From Natranaeroarchaeum sulfidigenes (GTDB lineage Archaea > Halobacteriota > Halobacteria > Halobacteriales > Natronoarchaeaceae), in NCBI RefSeq assembly GCF_017094485.1, contig NZ_CP064786.1, positions 2,046,001 through 2,110,000 on the forward strand: a DNA stretch of 64,000 nucleotides, read 5' to 3'. How positions within the stretch are numbered: the stretch's first letter is position 1; each line of letters starts with the position of its first letter. Position numbers and translations under genes: made by a program. Positions 14,941-24,203 of this stretch are shown piece after piece. Under the pieces are notes generated by a model, which did no database searches, was not told the DNA's origin, and was given only the letters and a program-made list of their open reading frames with translations.

Positions 14941-16755
14941 ATGCAACTCGAGGAGTACTGGGGCGTCGGGCCGAAGACCCGCGAGGCGCTGATGGACTCG
15001 ATCGGCGTCGAGGACGCGGTCCGGGCCATCGAGAACGGCGACGTACGGGCGCTTACCGAGGCGGGGCTTTCTCGTGGGCGGGCGACACGGATCCTCCGCC
15101 GGGCCAACGGCGGTGAGGGGATGGACGTGCTCGCCACTGGCGACGCCCGGGACGTGTACAGGGAACTGCTCGATCTGATCCAGAGGCACGCGGTGACCCA
15201 CGGTGCAGCCGACCGGATTCGGGTCCTGACGCCGCTGCTCGATACCGACGAGATGACGGCCCGACTCGATACCGTGCTGGCGACACGGGACGCCTGGACG
15301 GCGCTCGACGAGGGCGACCGCGAGCGCGTCCTCGATGCCTTCGCGGCGTACGACGAGGCCCAGGAAGGCGAGCGTGCTGCCGTCGACGCAGCCCTCGCGC
15401 TGATCGACGCGGGGGTCGTCGCGGCGAGCGAGGAGGCGACCGCAGGCGACGGCGAAGACGTTTTCGCACCGCTCGGGCGCCTCGACCGTGACGCGCTGGG
15501 TGACGCCAGCGCGGCGCTTGCGGGACTGGATGGCGCAACCGTTATCGAGGGCGTCGACGACGAACTGGACTCGCTCCGGGACTCGCTGGCCACCGTCGAA
15601 CGACTGGACGCGAACGCACTGGACGTCATCGAGCAACTCCGAGACGGCGGTGTCGGCGGAACCGAGGAGTTCCAGACGGCGTTCGTCGAACACGTCCGAT
15701 CGGAAGCCGACGTGACCAACGATCGGGTTCGGGACGCGATGCCCGACGATGCCATCGATGCGACCGACTTCGTCGGGACGACCCTGCGGGAGCTCTCGAA
15801 CGACCTCCGGAGCGCCGTCTCCGAACGTCGCGAACTGGTCGCCAGCGACCTCCGCGGCGACGTCGCGGCGGCCCGTGAGGACGTCGACGCCGCCGTCGAG
15901 ACCGTCGACGATATCGCTTTCTATCTCTCGCTGGCCCGGTTCGCGCTGGCCCACGAAATGTGTCGTCCAGAGTTCGTCACTGCCGACCGCGAGACGGTCG
16001 CCGTCGTCGACGCCAGTAACCTCTCGCTGGCCGCCGAAAGCGAGTCCGTACAGCCGATCACCTACGCGATCGGCGAGCATACGCTCGGGGAGTACGACGA
16101 CGTGCCGCCGCGGGCCGACGACCGGACGCCGCCCGCCGAGCACCGCGTCGCCGTGGTGACTGGCGCCAACAGCGGTGGGAAGACGACGCTACTGGAGACG
16201 CTCTGTCAGATCGTTCTGCTGGCCCAGATGGGGCTGCCGGTGCCCGCCAGTCGCGCGCAGGTGTCGACGTTCGACTCCATCGTCTTCCACCGCCGACACG
16301 CGAGTTTCAATGCGGGCGTGCTGGAGTCCACTCTGCGGAACATCGTCCCGCCGCTCTCGACAAACGAGCGAACGCTGATGCTGGTCGACGAGTTCGAGGC
16401 GATCACCGAACCGGGCAGCGCCGCCGACCTGCTACACGGACTCGTCCGCCTGACCGTCGACCGGGGCGCGCTCGGCGCGTTCGTCACTCATCTCGCGGAC
16501 GACCTCGAACCACTCCCCGAAGCCGCACGGACCGACGGTATCTTCGCTGAGGGGCTCTCCCCGGAGCTGGAGCTGGAAGTCGACTACCAGCCACGCTTTG
16601 GCACCGTGGGACGCTCGACGCCGGAGTTCATCGTCTCGCGGCTGGTCGCCAACGCCGACGACCGGAGCGAGCGTGCGGGCTTCGAGACGCTGGCGGAGGC
16701 GGTCGGCCACGATGTCGTTCAGCGGACGCTTGCGGACGCACGCTGGAACGGGTGA
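14941..16755 (+). CDS. MutS2/MutS5-like ATPase with N-terminal HhH domain
   Basis: A 604-residue MutS-family protein without the mismatch-recognition domain. Residues 1-60 form a helix-hairpin-helix pair (YWGVGPKTREALMDSIG and GLSRGRATRIL). A long helical clamp/lever region follows to about residue 370. The ATPase has Walker A GANSGGKTT near residue 409, Walker B LMLVDEFEAIT near 483 and a D-loop/His switch in FVTHLADDL. There is no C-terminal Smr nuclease domain. Archaeal MutS2-like proteins with an HhH N terminus are likely to act on branched or recombination DNA rather than mismatches. The gene is alone on its strand; a DUF5518 gene follows. Confidence 0.85.
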   Translation: MQLEEYWGVGPKTREALMDSIGVEDAVRAIENGDVRALTEAGLSRGRATRILRRANGGEGMDVLATGDARDVYRELLDLIQRHAVTHGAADRIRVLTPLLDTDEMTARLDTVLATRDAWTALDEGDRERVLDAFAAYDEAQEGERAAVDAALALIDAGVVAASEEATAGDGEDVFAPLGRLDRDALGDASAALAGLDGATVIEGVDDELDSLRDSLATVERLDANALDVIEQLRDGGVGGTEEFQTAFVEHVRSEADVTNDRVRDAMPDDAIDATDFVGTTLRELSNDLRSAVSERRELVASDLRGDVAAAREDVDAAVETVDDIAFYLSLARFALAHEMCRPEFVTADRETVAVVDASNLSLAAESESVQPITYAIGEHTLGEYDDVPPRADDRTPPAEHRVAVVTGANSGGKTTLLETLCQIVLLAQMGLPVPASRAQVSTFDSIVFHRRHASFNAGVLESTLRNIVPPLSTNERTLMLVDEFEAITEPGSAADLLHGLVRLTVDRGALGAFVTHLADDLEPLPEAARTDGIFAEGLSPELELEVDYQPRFGTVGRSTPEFIVSRLVANADDRSERAGFETLAEAVGHDVVQRTLADARWNG

Positions 16756-16796
16756 GCACCGGGGATATTATCAGGGATCCGGTAGTACCGCCACAC

Positions 16797-17189
16797 ATGT
16801 CTTCGGACCCGTTCGACACGTCCTCCACGGAGCCCAACACGTCGACTGACGACTTCTCGAATCCGATCGCGAACGCGATTCTCGGGGCTGTCGTCGGAAT
16901 ATTTCTGTCGTTTATTCCCTTCGCCCCGCTGCTGGGGGGTGGTGTTGCCGCGTACCTTCAGGGTGGAACATCGAGTGATGGCCTTCGAATGGGGCTGGCC
17001 GCTGGACTGATCATGCTGCTCCCATACCTGTTTGCGGCTCTGTTCGTGACTGTGCTCCTGACTGGTATGGCCGCGCAATCGGCGTTCGGCCTGGTCGTTC
17101 TCGGTGCGCTCGCGCTGGGGTCCCTCTATACGGTCGGGCTCAGTGTTGTTGGCGGCTACCTCGGGATTTATCTTCGGCAGGAACTGTAG
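16797..17189 (+). CDS. DUF5518-type membrane protein
   Basis: A 130-residue protein with a polar N terminus (residues 1-25) and three or four membrane helices. The segment AVVGIFLSFIPFAPLLGGGVAAYLQGG, followed by GLRMGLAAGLIM, is the hallmark of the haloarchaeal DUF5518 family as I remember it. The Met before SSDPFDTSS was chosen over a Met 15 codons upstream that overlaps the end of the MutS-like gene. Function unknown. Confidence 0.7.
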   Translation: MSSDPFDTSSTEPNTSTDDFSNPIANAILGAVVGIFLSFIPFAPLLGGGVAAYLQGGTSSDGLRMGLAAGLIMLLPYLFAALFVTVLLTGMAAQSAFGLVVLGALALGSLYTVGLSVVGGYLGIYLRQEL

Positions 17190-17193
17190 AGGC

Positions 17194-18195
17194 TCAGGCG
17201 TCGCCCTGTTTGCGCCCCTCGGCGCGCCCGATACCCGGAACCGCGACCCGGGACTCGACGCGATCCATGAGCTTCGTCGCCGTCAGCACGATACCGAGGT
17301 AGACGACCGCGAGAAGACCGAAGATCGCCGTGTACTCGAATGTCTGTGCCGCAATATCGCTCGCCACGTAGTAGAGTTCGGGCACAGTAATGAACGCCGC
17401 CAGCGAGGAATACTTGATCAGGTAGACGACCTCGTTCGTCCACGCCGGAATCGCGTACCTGAGCGTCTGTGGCAGGACGACGTAGCGAATCCCGTCATAC
17501 TGTGAGAGTCCGACCGCGCGCGCCGCGGTGAGCTGTCCCTCGTCAACGCTTTCGAGCGCGCCGCGGATATACTCGGCCTGATAGGCCGAGCCATTGATCG
17601 TAAAGCCGATAATGGCGATCCAGAACGCCTGTTCGGGGATCGACCCATAGCCGACAAGCGGCGCATCCTGTAGCCAGATCGCAAGCGGCAGCCCGTAGTA
17701 CAGCACGAACAGCTGTGCAAGCAGCGGCGTCCCACGGATCAACTCGGTGTACGCGAGCGCGAGCCATTTCAGGGGCCCACCGTAGACGCGTAACACCGCG
17801 AGCGGGACGGCGATGAAGAAGCCGAGAATGATACTGACGCTGGTCAGAACGATCGTGTACCACGCCGCGCCCGCGAGTGCTGGTGCGAGATCGATGGCGA
17901 TCGCCACTGTCGACAGCAGCGTCGCCGTCCACTCGATCGGAAGCCCGACCACACCGAGCCCCGCGGACACGTCGGCGACTGACGCCGCCGCGGCATCGAA
18001 CGGTCCCCGAGGAACGAAGTTCTCTCCGGCCCCTGGCCCCACGCCGATCCGGGCAAGCACCCAGTCGTTGAGCCAGCGTGTGACGAGCCAGCCCCAGAAG
18101 GCGACCCCTGCGAGGACGGCAAGAACGGGCCCGGGCTCCGCAGACGTTGTACGGAACCGCCCGGTCGGTGACTCTGTCGTCTCCGCCCCACTCAT
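17194..18195 (-). CDS. Polar amino-acid ABC transporter permease 2
   Basis: A 333-residue HisM/GlnP-type permease, longer than the usual 220-280. The N-terminal 130 residues are an extra region with one membrane helix and a loop (AGENFVPRGPFDAAAASVAD). The core starts at WYTIVLTSVSIILGFFIAVPL and includes GTPLLAQLFVLYYGLP and the EAA-type motif QLTAARAVGLSQYDGIRYVVLPQ, which contacts the ATPase. It is the last gene of the operon; the ATPase stops 15 bp upstream. It forms the pore together with the other permease. Confidence 0.9.
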   Translation of the reverse strand: MSGAETTESPTGRFRTTSAEPGPVLAVLAGVAFWGWLVTRWLNDWVLARIGVGPGAGENFVPRGPFDAAAASVADVSAGLGVVGLPIEWTATLLSTVAIAIDLAPALAGAAWYTIVLTSVSIILGFFIAVPLAVLRVYGGPLKWLALAYTELIRGTPLLAQLFVLYYGLPLAIWLQDAPLVGYGSIPEQAFWIAIIGFTINGSAYQAEYIRGALESVDEGQLTAARAVGLSQYDGIRYVVLPQTLRYAIPAWTNEVVYLIKYSSLAAFITVPELYYVASDIAAQTFEYTAIFGLLAVVYLGIVLTATKLMDRVESRVAVPGIGRAEGRKQGDA

Positions 18196-18210
18196 CCGAT
18201 CTCACCAGGT

Positions 18211-18993
18211 TCACTCATGGCTGATACTCTGGAAGAACTGTGCAGTTCGCTCCTCTTCGGGGTTCTCGAACAGCTGTTCGGGTGGTCCACGTTCGACAAT
18301 CTGTCCGTCGTCCAGAAACGTGATCCCGGTCGCCCCGCCGCGCGCAAAGCGCATCTCGTGGGTGACGACCAGCATCGTCATTCCCTCCTCGACGAGCTGG
18401 GCCATGACTTCGAGTACGCCGCTGGAGAGTTCCGGGTCGAGCGCGCTCGTGGGCTCGTCGAATAGCATCACTTCGGGGTCCATCGCAAGCGCGCGGGCGA
18501 TTCCGACACGCTGTTTCTGTCCGCCCGAGAGCTGGGCCGGATACGAATCGACCTGATCACCGAGCCCGACCCGATCGAGCTCCTCGTTCGCTCGCTCGCG
18601 AGCGGCCTCCCTGTCCATCCCCTTGACCCGCCGGAGTCCGAGCATCACGTTCTTTCGGGCAGTGAGGTGGGCAAAGAGGTTGATATCCTGGAAGACCATT
18701 CCGATCTGCTGGCGGATATCGTTGGGGTCGGTGTCCGCGGCACAGATGTCGACGTCGCCCAGATAGATATGGCCGCTGTCGACCTCGGTGAGTCGGTTGA
18801 CACACCGCAGGAGCGTCGACTTGCCGCTCCCGCTGGGGCCGACCAGTACCTCGACGTCGCCACGCTCGATGTCGAGACTGACACCACGGAGCACCTCTTC
18901 GTCTCCGTAGGATTTCCAGAGGTCCTCGATACGGAGGAGTGGAGCTGTCTCGGAAGCGGTACGACTGGATCGGTCGGTCTGAGAGTCTGTCAC
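18211..18993 (-). CDS. Polar amino-acid ABC transporter ATP-binding protein (GlnQ type)
   Basis: A 260-residue ATPase. Walker A is GPSGSGKST near residue 52, the Q-loop is in GMVFQDINLF, the signature is LSGGQKQRVGIARAL near 157, Walker B is EVMLFDEPTSALDPEL, and the H-loop is VVTHEM. This set matches GlnQ/HisP. The start overlaps the upstream permease by 4 bp (ATGA type), showing translational coupling. It energises uptake of a polar amino acid from the cytoplasmic side. Confidence 0.93.
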   Translation of the reverse strand: MTDSQTDRSSRTASETAPLLRIEDLWKSYGDEEVLRGVSLDIERGDVEVLVGPSGSGKSTLLRCVNRLTEVDSGHIYLGDVDICAADTDPNDIRQQIGMVFQDINLFAHLTARKNVMLGLRRVKGMDREAARERANEELDRVGLGDQVDSYPAQLSGGQKQRVGIARALAMDPEVMLFDEPTSALDPELSSGVLEVMAQLVEEGMTMLVVTHEMRFARGGATGITFLDDGQIVERGPPEQLFENPEEERTAQFFQSISHE

Positions 18994-19835
18994 GACGATT
19001 CACCTGGGATTGCGAAGTAATTCTCGACGTAATCGAGCGTGCGGTTCGTCCCGAACGTCAGCACGAAGTAGATGAGACTGGCAAAGAGGAAGACCTCCAG
19101 TACGGCGGTCGTCTGCTGAACGAAGAGATCGTCGCTCCGTTTCAGCAGTTCGCCGAGACCGATAGCAAAGGCGATCGAGGTGTCCTTGAGGACGATCGTG
19201 AACTCGTTCTGAAAGCCGGGCACGGAGCGGCGGAGTGCCTGCGGAACCACGACATGTCTAATCGCCTCGAACCGGCTCATGCCGATCGAGCGTGCGGCCT
19301 CCATCTGCCCGTCATCGATACTGCTGAGCGCACCACGGAAGATCTGTGACTGGTAGGCCGCACTCCGGAGACCGAGGGCGAGCGTCGCGGCAAAAAACGC
19401 CGTCCCGATCCCGTCGGGGGCAGCAAAGGGCGTCGGACCGAGCAGGATGTCCAGTCCACCGAATGCCGCGTTGATCGGACCCAGCAGATACTCGATTGGC
19501 ATGACGAAGTACATGTAGATCATGATTACGAGGATCGGCGTACCACGGAGCAAAATCCCGACGTTCCGAACGGCACTTCTGAGATAGCCATCCCCGTAGG
19601 TCTCGACCGCACCTGCCGGGAAGCCGAGTACAAACCCGAGAAGGATGCTGACGACGGTCAGCACGATCGTGATGACGACCCCACCAAGCAGGTAGTCGGC
19701 GTTCCGGAAGACGAACTGCCAGTCCTCGATCGACAAGACCGTCTCGACGACGGACCAGACCGTCTCGACGACGAGGGGAGATGCGTCTCCCGCTATCGCC
19801 CACAGGACGGTCGAAAACAGCGCTGGCAGATCCAT
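18990..19835 (-). CDS. Polar amino-acid ABC transporter permease 1
   Basis: A 281-residue permease. The core begins at NADYLLGGVVITIVLTVVSILLGFVLG, with RGTPILVIMIYMYFVMP and the EAA loop QMEAARSIGMSRFEAIRHVVVPQALR. About 60 N-terminal residues are hydrophobic and atypical. It lies 12 bp after the substrate-binding protein and overlaps the ATPase by 4 bp. Confidence 0.92.
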   Translation of the reverse strand: MDLPALFSTVLWAIAGDASPLVVETVWSVVETVLSIEDWQFVFRNADYLLGGVVITIVLTVVSILLGFVLGFPAGAVETYGDGYLRSAVRNVGILLRGTPILVIMIYMYFVMPIEYLLGPINAAFGGLDILLGPTPFAAPDGIGTAFFAATLALGLRSAAYQSQIFRGALSSIDDGQMEAARSIGMSRFEAIRHVVVPQALRRSVPGFQNEFTIVLKDTSIAFAIGLGELLKRSDDLFVQQTTAVLEVFLFASLIYFVLTFGTNRTLDYVENYFAIPGESS

Positions 19836-19847
19836 CTATAGGTGCGT

Positions 19848-20654
19848 TTACTCGCCGAACCAGGTCGAGGTGATCTCCTCGTACTCGCTGCTTTCCTCGA
19901 CTGCAGCGACACCGTCACTCAGCGCGGCCTGCAGATCCTCGTCCTCCTGTCGGATCCCGAAGCCGTACTCCTCGCCAGTCTCGTAGACGAACGCGACCTC
20001 GACGTCTCGCTCGGCCTCGAACGTCGCTGCAACCGGCTCGTCGAGTACGACCGCGTCGATCAACCCGCTTTCGAGGTCCTCGACGGCGAGCACGTAGTTG
20101 TCGAAGGACGTGTAATCATCTTCGTCGACGATCCCGGCCTCGATCAGATCGTCGCGAACGACGGTTTCGCCAGTCGTCCCGCTCTGTGCACCGACAGTTT
20201 GTCCATCGAAGTCATCCAGCGACTCCGGCTGGAAGTCTCCGCCCGACTGGACGAGAATCGACTGATCCGCGCTGTAGTAGGGATCGCTGAACGCGATCTG
20301 TTCCTGCCGCTCCTCACTGATGGTCATCGCTGCCGCGATGACGTCGATGTTCTCGTTTTCGAGCGCCGGGATCAGAGAATCGAACTCCAGCTGTTCCCAT
20401 TCAGCCAGTTCGTACTCGGTCTCGTCGACGACAGCTTCGAGCAGATCGATGTCGAAGCCGATGAGTTCGCCGTCCTCGACCATCTGGAACGGCGGGAAGC
20501 CGGGAGCGGTCCCAGCGACGATGGTGTTCTCGCCGTCGGCTTCCTCGCCGTTTTCGTCGTCGCCTTCGAGACAGCCAGCGAGTCCAGCGATGCTGGCAGC
20601 CCCCGCCAGTTTCATGTAACTTCTCCGATCAACGAACCGATTTTCTTGAGTCAT
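19848..20654 (-). CDS. Amino-acid ABC transporter substrate-binding lipoprotein
   Basis: A 268-residue protein. The N terminus holds a twin-arginine signal (DRRSYMKLAGAASIAG) and lipobox LAGC at about residue 28, so it should be exported folded by Tat and anchored to lipid outside the cell. The mature part is a periplasmic-binding-protein type II fold: NTIVAGTAPGFPPFQMVEDGELIGFDIDLLEAV is the family signature, and AQSGTTGETVV is in the second lobe. It is the first gene of the four-gene operon. A TATA-like element and an inverted repeat lie just upstream. Confidence 0.93.
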   Translation of the reverse strand: MTQENRFVDRRSYMKLAGAASIAGLAGCLEGDDENGEEADGENTIVAGTAPGFPPFQMVEDGELIGFDIDLLEAVVDETEYELAEWEQLEFDSLIPALENENIDVIAAAMTISEERQEQIAFSDPYYSADQSILVQSGGDFQPESLDDFDGQTVGAQSGTTGETVVRDDLIEAGIVDEDDYTSFDNYVLAVEDLESGLIDAVVLDEPVAATFEAERDVEVAFVYETGEEYGFGIRQEDEDLQAALSDGVAAVEESSEYEEITSTWFGE

Positions 20655-20685
20655 GTGTAGTTACAGCGTCGCCGTCCGTCTTAGG

Positions 20686-20730
20686 AGTTAAGATATATAT
20701 CTACATGTGTTGCTATTATTTACACAACAC
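20686..20730 (-). promoter_or_regulatory. Promoter and inverted repeat upstream of amino-acid ABC operon
   Basis: On the minus strand GATATATATC (about 20690-20699) makes a strong TATA element about 30-40 bp before the start codon of the binding protein. Immediately upstream is GTGTTG-N12-CAACAC (20707-20712 and 20725-20730), an inverted repeat over AT-rich DNA that may be an operator. The regulator is unknown; an Lrp/AsnC-type protein is one possibility. Confidence 0.4.
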
Positions 20731-20810
20731 TTTCTTTCGTCATAGCTTCATCAGATACTGAAGTTGCACGGAAGCCAACTTACTTCCTATTCGGAATGCG
20801 AGACCGAATC

Positions 20811-21587
20811 ATGCCCGCAATCGCCGATCTGTTCGTTTACCCCGTCAAATCCCTGGATGGCCACCGAATCGAGTCGGCACGACTCCGCGAGAGCGGCGCG
20901 CTCGATGGCGACCGACAGTACGCAATCGTCGACGAGGACCGCGAGTACGTGAACGGCAAGCGGGAACGGGCGGTCCACCGCCTCGAATCGACGTTCGATC
21001 CGGCCGCGCGAGCACTGACGGTGGGCGCGCCCGACCGCGCGGAAGCGACGTTCAGCCTCGACGCCGAACGAGGTTCCCTGAACGCCTGGCTCTCGGAGTA
21101 CTTCGGCTACCCGGTGAGCGTGATCCGCGACCCCGGCGGGATGCCGGACGACACCGATGCGTCGGGGCCGACGGTGATCAGCCGGGAGACACTCGACGCT
21201 GTCGCGGACTGGTTCGACGGCATCGATGCGACAGAGATGCGTCGCAGGCTCCGCCCAAACATCGTCATCGAGACTGGCGAGCCTTTCTGGGAGGATCGGC
21301 TGTACGCCGATCGTGACTCCGTCGTTCCGTTCCGACTTGGCGACGCCGAACTCGCTGGTGTCAACCCCTGCCAGCGCTGTGTCGTGCCGACCCGCGATCC
21401 CGATACTGGCGAGGAGACCGAGGGATTCCGGGAGCGATTCATCGAGCGCAGGAAAGCGACGCTTCCGGAGTGGGTCCACCGGGACTGGTACGACCATTAC
21501 TTCCGGCTGATGGTCAATACACGTCTCACAGAAGATGCTGCCGGGACGACACTCCGAATCGGCGACGAGGTAGCAGTACTCGACTGA
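20811..21587 (+). CDS. MOSC-domain protein (MOSC_N plus MOSC)
   Basis: A 258-residue protein. The N-terminal beta-barrel domain begins IADLFVYPVKSLDGHRI. The MOSC domain includes RRRLRPNIVIETGEPFWEDRLY, with the conserved cysteine in NPCQRCVVPTRDPDTGEE. This is the mARC/YcbX type, which handles molybdenum cofactor sulfur or acts as a Moco-dependent N-hydroxylated compound reductase. The partner ferredoxin domain of YcbX is missing. The start at MPAIADLF fits family length; a Met five codons upstream is possible. Confidence 0.9.
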   Translation: MPAIADLFVYPVKSLDGHRIESARLRESGALDGDRQYAIVDEDREYVNGKRERAVHRLESTFDPAARALTVGAPDRAEATFSLDAERGSLNAWLSEYFGYPVSVIRDPGGMPDDTDASGPTVISRETLDAVADWFDGIDATEMRRRLRPNIVIETGEPFWEDRLYADRDSVVPFRLGDAELAGVNPCQRCVVPTRDPDTGEETEGFRERFIERRKATLPEWVHRDWYDHYFRLMVNTRLTEDAAGTTLRIGDEVAVLD

Positions 21588-21594
21588 GGGCAGG

Positions 21595-23004
21595 CTACTC
21601 CAGTTCCGCGCTGGCGTCTCGAAACAGGCCGTCGAGGATCTCCGGTGTCGTCGGGTGGTACGACCGGTCGGGGATCTCCCGAACATCCAGTCCCATCTCG
21701 ACGGCTATCTGCATCGTCTTGGCCATCACATCAGCGTGATAGTGTAGCCCCTGATACCCGAGTACGGTCCCGTCCTTGGCAACGACAAGCGTGGCTCGCC
21801 CCTCGGGAACTGCCTTCGTCTTGAACACGCCGTCGTCGCTGGCGGATCGCGTTACCGTAACGTGGTCGATCCCTGCCGCTGTTGCGCTGGCTTCTGAGTG
21901 GCCCACTCGGGCGTACGGGTAGACACCCAGCCCGGAGAAGACGACGTGATGATGGACGTTTTCGTACTTTTCTATCGGCTCACCTCGTGAGTGGGCCAGG
22001 ATGTTCTCGGCGGCTTTGAACCCCTGTTCCTTGGCGACGTGCAGGATCGGCTCGTGGCCGTTGGCATCCCCGACGACGAACACGCGCTCGTCGTCGCGAG
22101 CCTGCATCGTCTCTCGCACCCAGTCCGGCCCCGGTTCGAGTGCGGTGTGTTTGAGGCCGAGTCCATCGAGTGCAGGCGTGCGACCCGTAAAGAGGAACAG
22201 TTCGTCGGCCTCGATGATCTCCGTCGAAGACGCTCCGTCCGGTGGGTCGTGCTCGACGTGCAGGCGAACGCCGCCGTCATCGGTCGGCTCCAGTCTACGG
22301 TCGTCAGTATGCGTCCTGACGTCGATATCGAAGTTTTCCTCGTAGATGTCGAGAAGCTCCGCGCCGTACTCGGAATCGGCTTCGTCGAGTGGGACGGCGT
22401 CGTGTTCGATCACCGTGAGATCGGTCCCGCCCGCTTCGGCGATGTAGGGGGCCAGTTCCAGCCCGACATACCCAAAGCCCATGACGATCCCCGAGTCCGG
22501 GAACTCGGTGGCGTCCAGCACGTCTGCGCTGGTCGAGTAGTCGATCTCCTCGATGCCGGGCAGGTCGGGCACGTTGACAGTCGAACCTGTCGCGATCACG
22601 AGGTAGTCCGGTTCGATGACGCGGTCACCGATCTCGATCGTCCGGTCGTCGACCAGGCGTGCGGTATCGTGGATGAACTCGACGCCCTCGCGTTCGGCGA
22701 GATCGTGGACCGCAGCGCGGCGGTGCTCGGCGAACCCGAGGGTGTGCTCGTCTTTCGTGGCGACGACCCGATCGAGGTCGACCTCGGGCACCCCCTGGAC
22801 TCTGTCGTCGTGTCGTGTTTTGAACCGTGCTTCTCCGGCCGATAGCACCTCCTTTGAAGGCATACAGCCCTCCAGTATGCAGAGCCCACCACCAGGTTCG
22901 CCATCGTCTATCAGAGTCAACTCGACGCCGTTTACGTCCACCAGATCGCCGGCTACAGCTACACCGGCGCTTCCGTACGCGCCGATGATCGCTACGTGTA
23001 CCAT
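21595..23004 (-). CDS. Dihydrolipoamide dehydrogenase-like FAD/NAD(P) disulfide oxidoreductase
   Basis: A 469-residue flavoprotein of the pyridine-nucleotide disulfide reductase family. The FAD motif is IGAYGSAG at residues 7-14; the redox pair is in GGGLCILEGCMPSK (Cys-x4-Cys near residue 45). The NAD motif is GFGYVGLELA near 180. The C-terminal dimerisation domain ends in SYHPTTPEIL, giving the active His-Glu pair. No 2-oxoacid dehydrogenase subunits are adjacent, so its disulfide substrate (lipoamide, bis-gamma-glutamylcystine or other) is unknown. It is convergent with the MOSC gene, 7 bp apart. Confidence 0.87.
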   Translation of the reverse strand: MVHVAIIGAYGSAGVAVAGDLVDVNGVELTLIDDGEPGGGLCILEGCMPSKEVLSAGEARFKTRHDDRVQGVPEVDLDRVVATKDEHTLGFAEHRRAAVHDLAEREGVEFIHDTARLVDDRTIEIGDRVIEPDYLVIATGSTVNVPDLPGIEEIDYSTSADVLDATEFPDSGIVMGFGYVGLELAPYIAEAGGTDLTVIEHDAVPLDEADSEYGAELLDIYEENFDIDVRTHTDDRRLEPTDDGGVRLHVEHDPPDGASSTEIIEADELFLFTGRTPALDGLGLKHTALEPGPDWVRETMQARDDERVFVVGDANGHEPILHVAKEQGFKAAENILAHSRGEPIEKYENVHHHVVFSGLGVYPYARVGHSEASATAAGIDHVTVTRSASDDGVFKTKAVPEGRATLVVAKDGTVLGYQGLHYHADVMAKTMQIAVEMGLDVREIPDRSYHPTTPEILDGLFRDASAELE

Positions 23005-23078
23005 GTCCGAAAACGAGCACCAACCGGCTTAGTAGTTTGTCCGATATGGCGATGCTATGCTCAGCCAGTAGCCGCCAG

Positions 23079-24032
23079 TCAACGCGAAATATCCTGCATG
23101 TCGTCGCCGATCACTGCCTCGACTTCCTGTTTCGTCACGGTCGCGATATCGCCCGCGATCGTGCGTTTGAGTGACGCCGTCGCGGCCGCGTACTTGAGCG
23201 CTCGGGGGACATCATCACCCGACAGCCGACGCGCCAGGAATGCCCCGACGAACGCGTCCCCGGTCCCGATGGCGTCGTGAGTGTCAGCCTCGTAGATGTC
23301 CTGTTCGTAGACGGTGTTACTGTGCCACGCGAGCGATCCCTTCTCCCCGTTGGTGACGATTACCGTCTGCAGATTGTATTCGGCTGCAAGGTGATGGGCC
23401 AGTTGCCGAGGATCGCGTTCGAAGTTCAGCACCTGCTGGGCATCGCGGAACGGAACGACGAGAATATCGACGGCCGGAAACAGCCGGGTGAGCGTCTCGC
23501 GGGCTTCTTCTTCCGACCATAGGCTCGACCGGTAGTTGACGTCGAAGGCGGTTTTCGTTCCCGATTCTTTCGCAGTTTTGAGCAGTTGTGCGGTCGTCTC
23601 CCTGAGGCGGTTCGAGAGTGCAGGAGTGATACCGCTGGTATAGAACACACGCGCCGTGCGAACCGCATCGAGATTCAGCTCCTCGGGACGAGTCGTCTGG
23701 ACTGCCGCACCTTTCCGGTCGTAGATGACGTTCGTCCCCCGTGGCTTGCCGCCGTATTCGAGGTAGTACGTCCCCTGTCGTCCCTGATCGCTCCACGCAA
23801 CGTCGACATTGATGCCGTGCTGGCGAAGCCCCGAGACGACCCGCCGACCCAGCGGCGAGTCAGGGAGTTTCGAAAGCCACGTCGCGACCGCGCCCAATCG
23901 CTCGGCCGTAACGGCGACGTTGCTCTCCGCGCCCGCGGCGCGAAATTCCAGTTCACGCGCCGTCTCGACGCGATCGCCCTGCGGGGGCGAGAGCCGAAGC
24001 ATCGTTTCGCCAAAAGTGACGAGATCGCTCAT
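23079..24032 (-). CDS. kdgK: 2-keto-3-deoxygluconate kinase (PfkB family)
   Basis: A 317-residue ribokinase-family sugar kinase. It starts LVTFGETMLRLSPPQGDRVE, typical of KDG kinases. RAAGAESNVAVTAERLGA is the PfkB signature 1 region, and DTHDAIGTGDAFVGAFL near residue 255 is signature 2 with the catalytic Asp (GTGDAF). It phosphorylates 2-keto-3-deoxygluconate in the semi-phosphorylated Entner-Doudoroff pathway of haloarchaea. The gene stands alone. The minus-strand TATA element just upstream suggests a leaderless transcript starting at or near the ATG. Confidence 0.9.
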   Translation of the reverse strand: MSDLVTFGETMLRLSPPQGDRVETARELEFRAAGAESNVAVTAERLGAVATWLSKLPDSPLGRRVVSGLRQHGINVDVAWSDQGRQGTYYLEYGGKPRGTNVIYDRKGAAVQTTRPEELNLDAVRTARVFYTSGITPALSNRLRETTAQLLKTAKESGTKTAFDVNYRSSLWSEEEARETLTRLFPAVDILVVPFRDAQQVLNFERDPRQLAHHLAAEYNLQTVIVTNGEKGSLAWHSNTVYEQDIYEADTHDAIGTGDAFVGAFLARRLSGDDVPRALKYAAATASLKRTIAGDIATVTKQEVEAVIGDDMQDISR

Positions 24033-24052
24033 GGGTCGGCCAACGGTCGCGT

Positions 24053-24061
24053 GTAGTATAA
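24053..24061 (-). promoter_or_regulatory. TATA box of kdgK
   Basis: TTATACTAC on the minus strand is centred about 25 bp from the kdgK ATG, predicting a leaderless mRNA. Confidence 0.5.
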
Positions 24062-24203
24062 GTTAACCTACTTGCGAAATCCGGGGGTGTGGCCCCCCAC
24101 CCGACAGGTAACCAGTGGAGGGCGCATGCGGCGCAGCGGACACCGCCGCACGCCAGTTTCCGTTGGCAATCGCCATATGCTTTTCGCCGTCGAGGACAGC
24201 CAG

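Noticed and set aside
14863-16143. Minus-strand open frame of 426 codons
   Set aside because: Antisense to the MutS2-like ATPase with intact Walker motifs; no family signature in the antisense product.
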